Origin: JBBFMJ01 sp037441225
GTDB lineage: Bacteria; Acidobacteriota; Thermoanaerobaculia; UBA2201
NCBI GenBank assembly: GCA_037441225.1
Contig: JBBISU010000092.1
Location: 1-12,862 of the forward strand
DNA: 12,862 nucleotides
Direction: 5' to 3'
Shown one piece after another: positions 5,493 to 12,754 of this stretch (within the stretch, counting starts at the first letter, position 1; every line of letters starts with the position of its first letter). The translations under genes and the position numbers were made by a program. The notes below the pieces were generated by a model, which was not told the origin of the DNA, ran no database searches, and was given only the letters and a program-made list of their open reading frames with translations.

Positions 5493-6362
5493 ATGAAATT
5501 CTTTTTATCTTTTTTATTTTTATTTTCCTTTCAAGTTTTTTCTCAACCAAGGATTGTCATACTTGAATTTGTTAACAAATCCTTTGCAGGACATCGCTAT
5601 TGGTGGGATGAAAGGGTTGGAGCTGCTGCACAAGATATGCTTATAACTGAACTTGTAAAAAGCCAGCAATTTAGAGTTATAGAAAGAGAAAGGCTTGATG
5701 CAATAATGAAAGAAAAAGGGCTTGCCTTATCTGGAGATATAGATCCCAAAACAGCAATGAAAATAGGAAAACTCTTAGGTGCAGAATATTTGATTGCTGG
5801 CTCTATAACTGAATTTGGAAAAACAGAAAAAGGAGCAAGAGGTGCCTGGGGAATTGGCTTTGGTGCAAAAAAGGTTGAATTTGTCTCAGCAATTGATGCC
5901 CGACTTTTTTCTGTAAATACAGGTGAAATATTATGGGCTGATTCTGCTTCTGAAAAGGAATCAAATTTTAATCTTGAAATATTTGGTTCTGGTGGTGGTG
6001 TTAAAGAAGATGAAAGGCTCTTTGATAAAGTTTTAAGGCCAGTTGTGAAAAAGCTTGCCCAGAGTTTGCTTAAAACACAGCTTTCCACATCAACTGCTTC
6101 CCTTCCAAAAGTAGGAAAGGTTGCCTCTGTTTCAGGTGACACTATTTATATAAATCTGGGTTCTTCTCATAATGTAAAAGTAGGAGACACTTTTGGAATA
6201 TATAAGGTTATAAAAGAAATTAAAGATCCAGATACAGGAGAAGTTTTAGGGAAGGAAGAGAAAAAAGTAGGTGAGATTAAAATTACAGAAGTTAAAGGAG
6301 AAAAACTATCTGAGGCAAATATTATATCTGGTAAGGCAGAAGAAGGGGATGTTGTAAAATGA
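5493..6362 (+). CDS. Exported CsgG/FlgT-like protein
   Basis: This 289-residue protein starts with a signal peptide (1-17, ending QVFS). A CsgG-type alpha/beta domain covers about 19-195: IVILEFVNKS, then AAAQDMLITELVKS, RVIERERLDAIMKE and KLLGAEYLIAGSI are all typical of the fold. A C-terminal part (about 205-289, GKVASVSGDTIYINLGSSHNVKVGDTFGIY) resembles the small beta domain of FlgT-like proteins. CsgG family members act in the outer membrane or periplasm, in curli secretion or as parts of flagellar and polysaccharide machines. There is no cysteine after the signal peptide, so it is not a lipoprotein like true CsgG; a periplasmic protein is more likely. No curli genes are nearby. Its stop overlaps the next small gene by ATGA. 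Confidence 0.85.
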   Translation: MKFFLSFLFLFSFQVFSQPRIVILEFVNKSFAGHRYWWDERVGAAAQDMLITELVKSQQFRVIERERLDAIMKEKGLALSGDIDPKTAMKIGKLLGAEYLIAGSITEFGKTEKGARGAWGIGFGAKKVEFVSAIDARLFSVNTGEILWADSASEKESNFNLEIFGSGGGVKEDERLFDKVLRPVVKKLAQSLLKTQLSTSTASLPKVGKVASVSGDTIYINLGSSHNVKVGDTFGIYKVIKEIKDPDTGEVLGKEEKKVGEIKITEVKGEKLSEANIISGKAEEGDVVK

Positions 6363-6535
6363 CAAAGAACTGTGATGTTTGTGGTAAAAACAATGCAGAG
6401 TATTTGATAAGAAAAACTCCACCTAAGGAAGATAAACCCCCTGTAGAGTTATATCTATGTAGTGCTTGTGCTTGTGATTACATCAAACAAGATACAGTTT
6501 CAATTGTAAAAATTTCTAAGCCGCCTGATTGTTAA
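6359..6535 (+). CDS. 58-residue four-cysteine (zinc-ribbon-like) protein
   Basis: A short gene that is easy to miss. ATG 6359 overlaps the stop of the CsgG-like gene (ATGA), indicating translational coupling, and its TAA ends three bases before the glycosyltransferase start. The protein carries CDVC (5-8) and CSAC (34-37), a spacing that suits one zinc ion in a ribbon fold, plus C39 and a C-terminal C58. The middle is charged (RKTPPKEDKPP), and there is no signal peptide or membrane span. Family and role are unknown; small zinc ribbons often bind nucleic acid or another protein. The exact fit between two genes, conserved-looking cysteines and good codon structure make it a real gene, though it has no recognised relatives that I can name. 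Confidence 0.75.
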   Translation: MTKNCDVCGKNNAEYLIRKTPPKEDKPPVELYLCSACACDYIKQDTVSIVKISKPPDC

Positions 6536-6538
6536 ACT

Positions 6539-7309
6539 TTGAAAATACCTTTAAGTATAATAATTCCTGCTTATAATGAAGAAGAAAGAATTGAAAAAAC
6601 AATTGAAAAAATTTTTAATTATAAAAATGCAGATATTCCTGAAATAATAATAGTAGATGATGGATCAAAAGATAAGACATATCAGATACTTTTAAATTTA
6701 AAAGAAAGATATAAAAACCTAAAAATTTTGCAAAACGAAAAAAATGAAGGAAAAGGCTCTGCTTTAAAAAAAGGAATCCTTGCCTCTGATGATAAAATCC
6801 CTTATATTTTAATTTCTGACTCAGATCTTTCATCACCAATTGAAGAAGTTGAAAGATTTTTTCCCTACTTAAAAGATTATGCAATTCTTATTGGTTCAAG
6901 GGGTTTGGATAGATCTTATATAAAAAAACACCAGCCCTTTTTAAGAGAATTTATGGGAATTGTTTTTAACAGAATTGTTCAAATTTTATTTTTCCCAAAA
7001 ATTTATGATACCCAATGTGGCTTTAAATTATTTAAAACAAGAGTGGCAAAGGAAATTTTTAACGAAATAAAGATTAAGGGTTTTTCATATGATGTCGAAG
7101 TTTTAATTTTGGCAAAGTTGAAGGGATATAGATTTAAAGAAGTCCCGGTATTTTGGTATCACGAAGGGAAATCAAAAGTTAAACTCACAAAAGCTCCCTT
7201 TATGATGTTTTTTGAATTGATTAATCTATATCTATCCTATCGCAACCTTTTGAAAGCTTCAAAACCCTTTTTTTGTGGCGGAAAACCTTTGAGGAAAAAG
7301 GCGTATTAA
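6539..7309 (+). CDS. Family 2 glycosyltransferase, polyprenyl-phosphate sugar type
   Basis: The 256-residue enzyme is a GT-A fold transferase of the dolichyl-phosphate glucosyl/mannosyltransferase type, which moves a sugar from a nucleotide donor to a lipid phosphate at the inner face of the membrane. Visible motifs: SIIIPAYNEEERI (6-18), VDDGSKDKT (39-47), the metal-binding DSDLS (94-98), GSRG (119-122), RE (136-137) and DTQCGFKLF (157-165), the last characteristic of the ALG5-like branch. It lacks the C-terminal membrane domain of DPM-fusion enzymes, having only a hydrophobic stretch near 219-236. Start is TTG at 6539, the only candidate before the first motif. The last 89 bases overlap rpiB on the other strand, tail to tail. 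The acceptor is unknown. Confidence 0.9.
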   Translation: MKIPLSIIIPAYNEEERIEKTIEKIFNYKNADIPEIIIVDDGSKDKTYQILLNLKERYKNLKILQNEKNEGKGSALKKGILASDDKIPYILISDSDLSSPIEEVERFFPYLKDYAILIGSRGLDRSYIKKHQPFLREFMGIVFNRIVQILFFPKIYDTQCGFKLFKTRVAKEIFNEIKIKGFSYDVEVLILAKLKGYRFKEVPVFWYHEGKSKVKLTKAPFMMFFELINLYLSYRNLLKASKPFFCGGKPLRKKAY

Positions 7310-7688
7310 GAAAAACCTCTACAATTTTAATTGCAAGCTCTGGTGCAATAACCCTTGCACCTAATGTTAAAACATTTGCATCATTGTGCTGCCTTGCAAG
7401 GGAAGCAGTATATATTTCATTGCAATTTGCAGCTCTTACCTCTTTATATCTATTTGCCATAATTGCCATACCAATACCAGTTCCACAAACCAAAATTCCT
7501 TTCTCAAATTTTTTTTCCCTTATCCCTTCTGCTACCTTACAAGCAAAATCAGGATAATCCACTGATTCTTCTCCATTGAAAGTTCCAAGGTCATAAATTT
7601 CAAAATTTTTTTCCTTTAAAAATTTAATTATTTCTTCTTTCAGTTTAAAACCAGCATGATCTGAGGCAATACCTATTTTCTTAGGCAT
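7221..7688 (-). CDS. rpiB: Ribose-5-phosphate isomerase B
   Basis: RpiB interconverts ribose 5-phosphate and ribulose 5-phosphate in the pentose phosphate pathway; relatives act on allose or galactose 6-phosphate. The 155-residue sequence shows SDHAG (9-13), the catalytic CGTGIGM (68-74, with C68 as base), RAANCNE (85-91), RQHNDANVLTLGARV (99-113) and the phosphate-binding FRHKKRV near 136-142. That last element corresponds to the usual GGRHxRRV. The tail after it is slightly longer than usual and is encoded opposite the glycosyltransferase 3' end. The ATG start overlaps the folC stop by 16 bases. A GGAG at moderate distance could serve as ribosome binding site, or the genes are coupled. Third gene of accD-folC-rpiB. 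Confidence 0.94.
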   Translation of the reverse strand: MPKKIGIASDHAGFKLKEEIIKFLKEKNFEIYDLGTFNGEESVDYPDFACKVAEGIREKKFEKGILVCGTGIGMAIMANRYKEVRAANCNEIYTASLARQHNDANVLTLGARVIAPELAIKIVEVFLNTPFSSKVFRHKKRVLKLSKGCDRIDID

Positions 7689-8926
7689 TTTAAAACCTCT
7701 CCAATAAAATATAAAGAACCAGTGTATAATTGAATATTTTTTTCAAAGATTGATTTTTCAAAATCTTCTCCCTTAATAATTTCATAATTTTTTAAACCTA
7801 TTTTTTTACATAAAATTTCCCATTCCTCATATTTTAAAGCCCTTTCATTATTTAAGGAAAAGATAAATAATCTTTTAGAAAAAGGCACTATCTTTTGGAT
7901 TAATTTTTCTGGATTTTTATCTTTGAAAGCAAAAAAACCAATGTTTAAATCATTAAGTTTTAATTTTTTAATTGAATTTGTGAGGGCAACTATTCCACCT
8001 ATGTTATGGGCACCATCTAAATAAATTCCCTTTCCATTTAAATTATATTTTTTTAATCTTCCAAGCCAATTAGTTGAAGCAACTCCTCTCTCAACTGCTT
8101 CAGGGGTTAAAGGAAATTTTAAGGTTTCTGATAAATTTTCTGCTGCTAAAATTGCAAGGGAAGAGTTTTCAATTTGATACAAACCTAAATGGGATGTAAA
8201 AATATTATATTTATTTTTTTTTGTAATCAATTCAAAGGATAACCCTTCCAATAAAAGACTTTTATTTTTTATTTTTGCTTCCTTTGAAAGTTCAATCAAA
8301 CTTGATGACTTTTTTTCTGCTTCTTCTTTAAGTACTTCCAAAACACTCTTTTTTTGAGGTGCAACTATTGTTGGAACTTTTTCTTTTATTATCCCTGCTT
8401 TTTCTTTTGCTATACTTTTAAGGTTTTTGCCTAAAAAATTTGTATGATCAAAGGAAATAGAGGTAATCATTGATAATATAGAGTTTGCTATATTTGTTGC
8501 ATCCAACCTTCCCCCTAAGCCAACTTCAAGGATATTTAAATCTGTTTCCTCTTCTTTAAAATACCAAAGAGATAAAATTGTTAAAAATTCGAAAAAAGTT
8601 AAATCTTTTTTATTTTTTTCCAATAGATCTTTTAAAAGAAAAGTATATTTATTTAAAGAATCAATATCAATTGGCTTATCATTTATTCTTATTCTTTCAA
8701 AAAGATCAATCAAATGGGGGGAAGAAAAAAAACCAATTTTTAAACCAGCTTTGCGTAAAATAGAAGAAAGATATGCACAGGTTGAACCTTTGCCATTTGT
8801 TCCTGCTACGATTATATTATTTGATGGTATTTCAAAAGGAAGTATTTTAAGAACACCTTCCAATCTCTCTAAACCCAAACTCATATAAGAAGGTTTTAAA
8901 AGTTCCAAATAACTTATGGCGTCCAT
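7673..8926 (-). CDS. folC: Folylpolyglutamate synthase / dihydrofolate synthase
   Basis: FolC joins glutamate to dihydropteroate or folates by ATP-driven ligation and belongs to the Mur ligase superfamily. The 417 residues match the usual length. Key parts: the P-loop AGTNGKGST (41-49), SSPHL (68-72), ERIRIN (77-82), EVGLGGRLDATN (134-145), the H161 region SFDHTNFLG, the K of AKEKAGIIK near 173-181 and DGAHN (304-308), the C-terminal domain signature. The start ATG 8926 overlaps the accD stop by 13 bases. The stop is TAG, here read as a true stop since the protein ends at family length. The accD-folC pairing is seen in many bacteria. Confidence 0.95.
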   Translation of the reverse strand: MDAISYLELLKPSYMSLGLERLEGVLKILPFEIPSNNIIVAGTNGKGSTCAYLSSILRKAGLKIGFFSSPHLIDLFERIRINDKPIDIDSLNKYTFLLKDLLEKNKKDLTFFEFLTILSLWYFKEEETDLNILEVGLGGRLDATNIANSILSMITSISFDHTNFLGKNLKSIAKEKAGIIKEKVPTIVAPQKKSVLEVLKEEAEKKSSSLIELSKEAKIKNKSLLLEGLSFELITKKNKYNIFTSHLGLYQIENSSLAILAAENLSETLKFPLTPEAVERGVASTNWLGRLKKYNLNGKGIYLDGAHNIGGIVALTNSIKKLKLNDLNIGFFAFKDKNPEKLIQKIVPFSKRLFIFSLNNERALKYEEWEILCKKIGLKNYEIIKGEDFEKSIFEKNIQLYTGSLYFIGEVLKCLRK

Positions 8927-9738
8927 AAAAGTTTTAAAATATTGGCAATTGTCTCTTTCAATTTATTTCTTGGAACAACAATATCCACCATACCATGCTC
9001 TTGCAAGAACTCTGCTGTTTGAAAGCCCTCTGGAAGTTTTTGCTTTATTGTTTGCTCAATTACCCTTGGACCTGCAAAACCAATGAGCGCCCCTGGCTCT
9101 GCAATATTTATATCTCCTTGCATAGCATAAGAGGCAGTAACACCGCCTGTTGTTGGATCTGTTAAAATAGAAATATAAGGTATCTTTGCTTCTTTTAATT
9201 TAGCAATAGCAGAAGAAATTTTTGCCATTTGCATTAAAGAAAAAATCCCTTCCTGCATCCTTGCTCCACCAGAAGCAGATATAATAATTAATGGTTTTCT
9301 TTCTTTTAGTGCCTTTTCTGCTGCCCTTGTAATTTTTTCTCCTACCACAGAACCCATTGAGCCACCAATGAATTCATATTCCATAGCACATAAAATAACA
9401 TCAATTCCATCAATTTTTCCCTCAGCATTTAAAACTGCTTCATTTGTTTTTGCTTTTTCTTCTGCTTCTTTTAATCTGTCTTTATATTTTTTTCTATCTT
9501 TAAATTTTAAAGGATCAAGAGAAATTAATAAATTATCAAACAGTTCATATTTCCCATCATCAAAAAGCATTTCAAATCTTTCTTTTGCTGAAATATAAAA
9601 ATGGTAATTGCACTTTGGACATATCTTTCCCAATCTTTGTACTTCTTTATAATATATGATTTCTTTGCACTTCTTACACTTAACCCATAGTCCTTCTGGA
9701 ATTTTTATTGAACCACTGGGTCTTTTTTCTTCTGACAT
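8914..9738 (-). CDS. accD: Acetyl-CoA carboxylase carboxyltransferase beta subunit
   Basis: AccD is half of the carboxyltransferase that makes malonyl-CoA for fatty acid synthesis; it needs AccA, biotin carboxyl carrier AccB and AccC, none of which lie in this window. The 274 residues include the zinc ribbon with C21, C24, C40 and C43, then the crotonase-fold domain with GGSMGSVVGEKI (125-136), SGGARMQEG (156-164) and GFAGPRVIEQT (220-230), the oxyanion and CoA-binding parts. All family parts are intact. The start ATG 9738 has no Shine-Dalgarno but follows a TATAAT by seven bases. First gene of accD-folC-rpiB. Confidence 0.97.
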   Translation of the reverse strand: MSEEKRPSGSIKIPEGLWVKCKKCKEIIYYKEVQRLGKICPKCNYHFYISAKERFEMLFDDGKYELFDNLLISLDPLKFKDRKKYKDRLKEAEEKAKTNEAVLNAEGKIDGIDVILCAMEYEFIGGSMGSVVGEKITRAAEKALKERKPLIIISASGGARMQEGIFSLMQMAKISSAIAKLKEAKIPYISILTDPTTGGVTASYAMQGDINIAEPGALIGFAGPRVIEQTIKQKLPEGFQTAEFLQEHGMVDIVVPRNKLKETIANILKLLWTP

Positions 9739-9745
9739 ATTTCTT

Positions 9746-9774
9746 ATTATAATTTAAAAAAAAAATTAAATCAA
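9746..9774 (-). promoter_or_regulatory. Promoter of accD-folC-rpiB, leaderless type
   Basis: On the minus strand, TTGATT (9769-9774) and TATAAT (9746-9751) are exactly 17 bases apart, with a T-rich spacer. Seven bases (AAGAAAT) separate the -10 from ATG 9738, so transcription should begin at or beside the start codon. The promoter lies 22 bases beyond the end of the upstream PP-loop gene. Confidence 0.65.
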
Positions 9775-9796
9775 GGCAGGTAAATTATAAAAATTT

Positions 9797-10801
9797 TTAT
9801 TTAATTTTGAAATTTTGTAAATTTAAAATTTTAGGGAACTTTTTTGTTTTATATATTTCTCCATTTGGATAATAAAAATCCACCAAAACTTCTTCATTCT
9901 TTTTGCAATAACTTAAAAGAATTTCACTTGCCAAATTTATTATTTTTTCATCTTTTGTTGGATCCATAATTCCAAAAGGAGCAGGAACTGAAGGCACTAA
10001 AATAATAAAATTTTTTCCCTTTTCCATTAAAACCTGGTTTTCCTTTTCATCCCTTCCTATTATTAATTTTACTTTTTCTGATAATCTAAAATGCCTGCCA
10101 ATTTTGATTAGAAAAAAATCGAGGTAATCTGGTTCTTTTTTAAATTTTAAAAGATCTAAAAATCTTCCCTTATAATTTTTATCAGTCAAAAAACAACACC
10201 CACCAGCAGGGCTTGGAAAATTTTCAAGACCCAAATGTTTTGCAAGCTTTATTTGTTTCTTTCTTCCCCTCCCTTCAATACTTTCAAAAAAATCCCTATT
10301 AATTATCCCTCTTTTTTCAGGGATTGTTAAAGGTAAAAGTTTTTGTGATAATGGTCTTATAATCAAACCTTCCAAACCACTTTTAATTTCAATTAACTTC
10401 ATTGTCCTTGGCATTTGTGTCATTGGCCTTTGCTTTAATACTTCACCTGTAAAAATAAAATCAAAGGATTCCTTTTCTAAGATTTCTTTTGCTTTCTTTA
10501 ACATCAAAATCCTGCAATCAATGCAAGGGTTAAAGGCAGAACCATAACCATATTTTGGTTTCTTTAGTAATTCTAAGAATTCTTCCCTGATATCAAGATA
10601 CCTTAAAGGAATATTATATCTTTTTGTAAATTCTTCAACTGGATTTAACTTTTTTTCTCCCATTTTTTTTTGTGCTTCAATTATACAAAAACCATTATTA
10701 AAATATAGCCCTTCTATCTCTATCCCTTGCCTTAAAATAAGAAGTGCAGATAAAGAAGAATCCAAGCCACCTGATAGAAGCCCTAAAGCCCTATATGCCA
10801 T
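9797..10801 (-). CDS. PP-loop ATPase, tRNA-thiolation (MnmA/ThiI)-like
   Basis: The 334-residue protein begins with the PP-loop SGGLDSS (10-16), which adenylates its substrate using ATP. Further motifs: NPCIDC (91-96), TGEVLKQRPMTQ (118-129) and PAGGCCFLT (198-206). Cysteines 93 and 202/203 sit where tRNA 2-thiouridine synthases keep their paired catalytic cysteines. The C-terminal third (about 228-320, with GRHFRL and GRDEKEN) resembles the RNA-binding NFACT-R-type domain found fused to such proteins. The best call is a tRNA sulfurtransferase; its target base is unknown and it is not canonical MnmA. The start ATG 10801 follows the iorA-like stop by nine bases, so it is cotranscribed. A TATAAT abuts the ATG but with no spacing to act as a promoter for it. 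Confidence 0.75.
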   Translation of the reverse strand: MAYRALGLLSGGLDSSLSALLILRQGIEIEGLYFNNGFCIIEAQKKMGEKKLNPVEEFTKRYNIPLRYLDIREEFLELLKKPKYGYGSAFNPCIDCRILMLKKAKEILEKESFDFIFTGEVLKQRPMTQMPRTMKLIEIKSGLEGLIIRPLSQKLLPLTIPEKRGIINRDFFESIEGRGRKKQIKLAKHLGLENFPSPAGGCCFLTDKNYKGRFLDLLKFKKEPDYLDFFLIKIGRHFRLSEKVKLIIGRDEKENQVLMEKGKNFIILVPSVPAPFGIMDPTKDEKIINLASEILLSYCKKNEEVLVDFYYPNGEIYKTKKFPKILNLQNFKIK

Positions 10802-10810
10802 ATTATAATT

Positions 10811-12397
10811 TTATTTCATCTTTTTTGCTATTTCAAGACAGGTTCTTCTTCCAACAATTACAGAAAGACCCTTATAATTTATTTCCTTTATTAAAACTTC
10901 CTTTATTTCCTTTATTTTTTGGGGATGCAAATCAATAAAAATTAAATGCCCTTTTGGTATTCCTATTCCTTCTAATAATCTTTTTAATCCTTCAGAAGAT
11001 GTCTTTGTTGGTTGTCCCCCTGTCATTGCAACACCTGAGTTGTCTAAAATAATCAATGTCATATTGCTACTATCTTCTATTGCATCCAATAAAGGAGTTA
11101 TCCCAGAGTGCATAAAAGTTGAATCACCTATAACAGCAAGGACAGGATGGAAACCTGCATCTGCTGCCCCCTTTGCCATTGAAACAGAAGCACCCATACA
11201 AACACAAGATTCAATTGCATTATATGGTGGGAGTGCTCCAAGGGTATAACAGCCAATATCTGATGTTACAATTGATTCATTTCCAATTTCCTTCAATGCT
11301 TCTTTTAAAGCAAAATACATATCAGAATGGGGACAACCCTGACATAATTGTGGTGGCCTTGATGGAAGTTCAATTGGAATTTTTTCTTCTTCTTTTTCTT
11401 TCCCATTAAATAATTTTAAAACTAAATCAGGGTTTAATTCTCCTGTTTGTGGTAAATCGCCTGAAAGCTTTCCATAAATTGGCTTCTTTAAATCAATAAA
11501 ACCTTTCAACCTTTTTTCAATAAAAGGATACCCTTCTTCTATAATATAAATCTTATCTACATAATTAAAGAATTTTTTTATCTTTTCCTCAGGTGGTGGA
11601 TAAAAACCAATATGCAGATGAGAAAAATTTTCATTAATTTTTTCCTTAACTTCTTCAAAATAATTTCTACCAATCCCTGTCGTAATCACTCCAGATTTTC
11701 CTTCTAATTTTAACTCATTATATTTAATTTCTTCTGAAAGTTTTTTCATTTCTTCATATTTTTTTAAAAGTTTTTTAAATTGAACCCTTGCATTTGATGG
11801 AAGGAGAGTCCATGTCTTAGAATCAGGTACCTTTTTAAGGTTGTTTTTTTTCACCTTTTCTTTTACATAAACCATTGACCTTGAGTGGGCAACCCTTGTT
11901 GTTAACCTTAAAAGAACTGGTACTTTAAATTTCTCTGAAATTTCAAATGCCTCCCTTGTCATATCATAAGCTTGTTGCTGGTTTAATGGTTCCAAAAGGG
12001 GAACAAAAGCAAATTCTGCCAATATTCTTGAATCCTGTTCATTTTGAGATGAATGCATACCAGGGTCATCAGCTACTGCTATAACAATTCCACCATTTAT
12101 CTCAACTATTGCAGAATTTACAAAGGGATCAAAAGCCACATTTAAACCAACATGTTTCATTGAAACAATTGCTCTTCCCCCTGCAAAAGATACACCCAAA
12201 CCTTCCTCATAAGCACATTTTTCATTTGTAGACCATCGGGCAACAAAATCATTATTTTTCTTTGATAATTCAATTAAGCACTCAGTAATTTCTGTTGAAG
12301 GCGTTCCAGGATAAGCATAAGCACAATGGATCCCAGAATGATATGCACCCAATGCAACTGCTTCATCTCCCAATAAAACTAGTTCTTTTTCTTCCAT
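10811..12397 (-). CDS. IorA-like 2-oxoacid:ferredoxin oxidoreductase, no ferredoxin domain
   Basis: The 528 residues match the thiamine diphosphate part of indolepyruvate:ferredoxin oxidoreductase alpha, which decarboxylates aryl-pyruvates to aryl-acetyl-CoA. N-terminal domain: LLGDEAVALGAYHSG (8-22) and YPGTPSTE (29-36). C-terminal domain: CQGCPH (352-357), SDIGCYTLG (379-387), and the thiamine diphosphate/metal site GDSTFMHSG (424-432) with LDNSGVAMTGGQ (451-462). It ends at GLSVIVGRRTCLEIAKKMK, where family members normally continue into a ferredoxin domain with two 4Fe-4S clusters. Only nine bases separate the stop from the next gene, so the domain is absent, not shifted out of frame. No iorB is adjacent. 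Start ATG 12397 has AAGGAGA four bases upstream. The partner and substrate are therefore uncertain. Confidence 0.88.
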   Translation of the reverse strand: MEEKELVLLGDEAVALGAYHSGIHCAYAYPGTPSTEITECLIELSKKNNDFVARWSTNEKCAYEEGLGVSFAGGRAIVSMKHVGLNVAFDPFVNSAIVEINGGIVIAVADDPGMHSSQNEQDSRILAEFAFVPLLEPLNQQQAYDMTREAFEISEKFKVPVLLRLTTRVAHSRSMVYVKEKVKKNNLKKVPDSKTWTLLPSNARVQFKKLLKKYEEMKKLSEEIKYNELKLEGKSGVITTGIGRNYFEEVKEKINENFSHLHIGFYPPPEEKIKKFFNYVDKIYIIEEGYPFIEKRLKGFIDLKKPIYGKLSGDLPQTGELNPDLVLKLFNGKEKEEEKIPIELPSRPPQLCQGCPHSDMYFALKEALKEIGNESIVTSDIGCYTLGALPPYNAIESCVCMGASVSMAKGAADAGFHPVLAVIGDSTFMHSGITPLLDAIEDSSNMTLIILDNSGVAMTGGQPTKTSSEGLKRLLEGIGIPKGHLIFIDLHPQKIKEIKEVLIKEINYKGLSVIVGRRTCLEIAKKMK

Positions 12398-12425
12398 AGA
12401 ATCTCCTTGAATCTTTTTGAAATAT

Positions 12426-12454
12426 ATTTTATCAAAAAATCAAAATAATTTCAG
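12426..12454 (-). promoter_or_regulatory. Possible promoter of the iorA-like gene
   Basis: CTGAAA (12449-12454) and TAAAAT (12426-12431) on the minus strand are 17 bases apart. Each is a moderate match. The 28-base distance from the -10 to ATG 12397 leaves room for the AAGGAGA Shine-Dalgarno at 12402-12408. Confidence 0.35.
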
Positions 12455-12718
12455 CAGATTTAAAATAAAATTAAATATAAAGAAATTTTGCAATTGTTTT
12501 GGTAAACTCTTCTCCTTTCGCACATACAGGGAAAAAAATTTTTTTAATTTTTTCTATTAAAATCCTTATTTGTACAAGGAAAAAATTAATTAGGCAAATA
12601 GGAAAAATAAAAAAAGAAAAATGAATGAAGGATTATTAGGAAAATTTGATAAATAGAATTTTTTAATAGATATGAAAATTTTATTTATATTTTTTGAAAA
12701 TCTTAATAAAAAAGCTAT
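12455..12718. other. Intergenic stretch with no recognised gene
   Basis: Very AT-rich DNA between the divergent iorA-like gene and the partial gene at the right edge. It includes a perfect 14-base A7T7 palindrome at 12532-12545. A minus-strand frame without a usable start codon ends in VCAKGEEFTKTIAKFLYI at about 12480. I see no RNA gene, terminator with a GC stem, or repeat. Confidence 0.4.
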
Positions 12719-12748
12719 TTGACAGGGGGAATTTTTATGTTTTATAAT
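12719..12748 (+). promoter_or_regulatory. Consensus sigma-70 promoter, leaderless type
   Basis: TTGACA (12719-12724) and TATAAT (12743-12748) both match consensus exactly, 18 bases apart, with a GGGGGA start to the spacer. ATG 12755 comes six bases after the -10, so there is no space for a leader. This is the strongest promoter in the window. Confidence 0.8.
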
Positions 12749-12754
12749 AAAATT

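Noticed and set aside
5597..6142. Long minus-strand frame opposite the CsgG-like gene (181 codons), and similar ones opposite radA, iorA and others
   Set aside because: They lie wholly within strongly supported genes, have serine/phenylalanine-rich composition typical of antisense frames, and show no motifs or start signals.
12532..12545. A7T7 palindrome as a terminator
   Set aside because: No GC stem and no gene ending beside it; A-tracts of this kind are common in such AT-rich DNA.
12480..12640. Minus-strand open frame ending VCAKGEEFTKTIAKFLYI
   Set aside because: About 54 codons with no usable start codon, mostly phenylalanine and isoleucine from AT-rich DNA; probably chance or a very old remnant.
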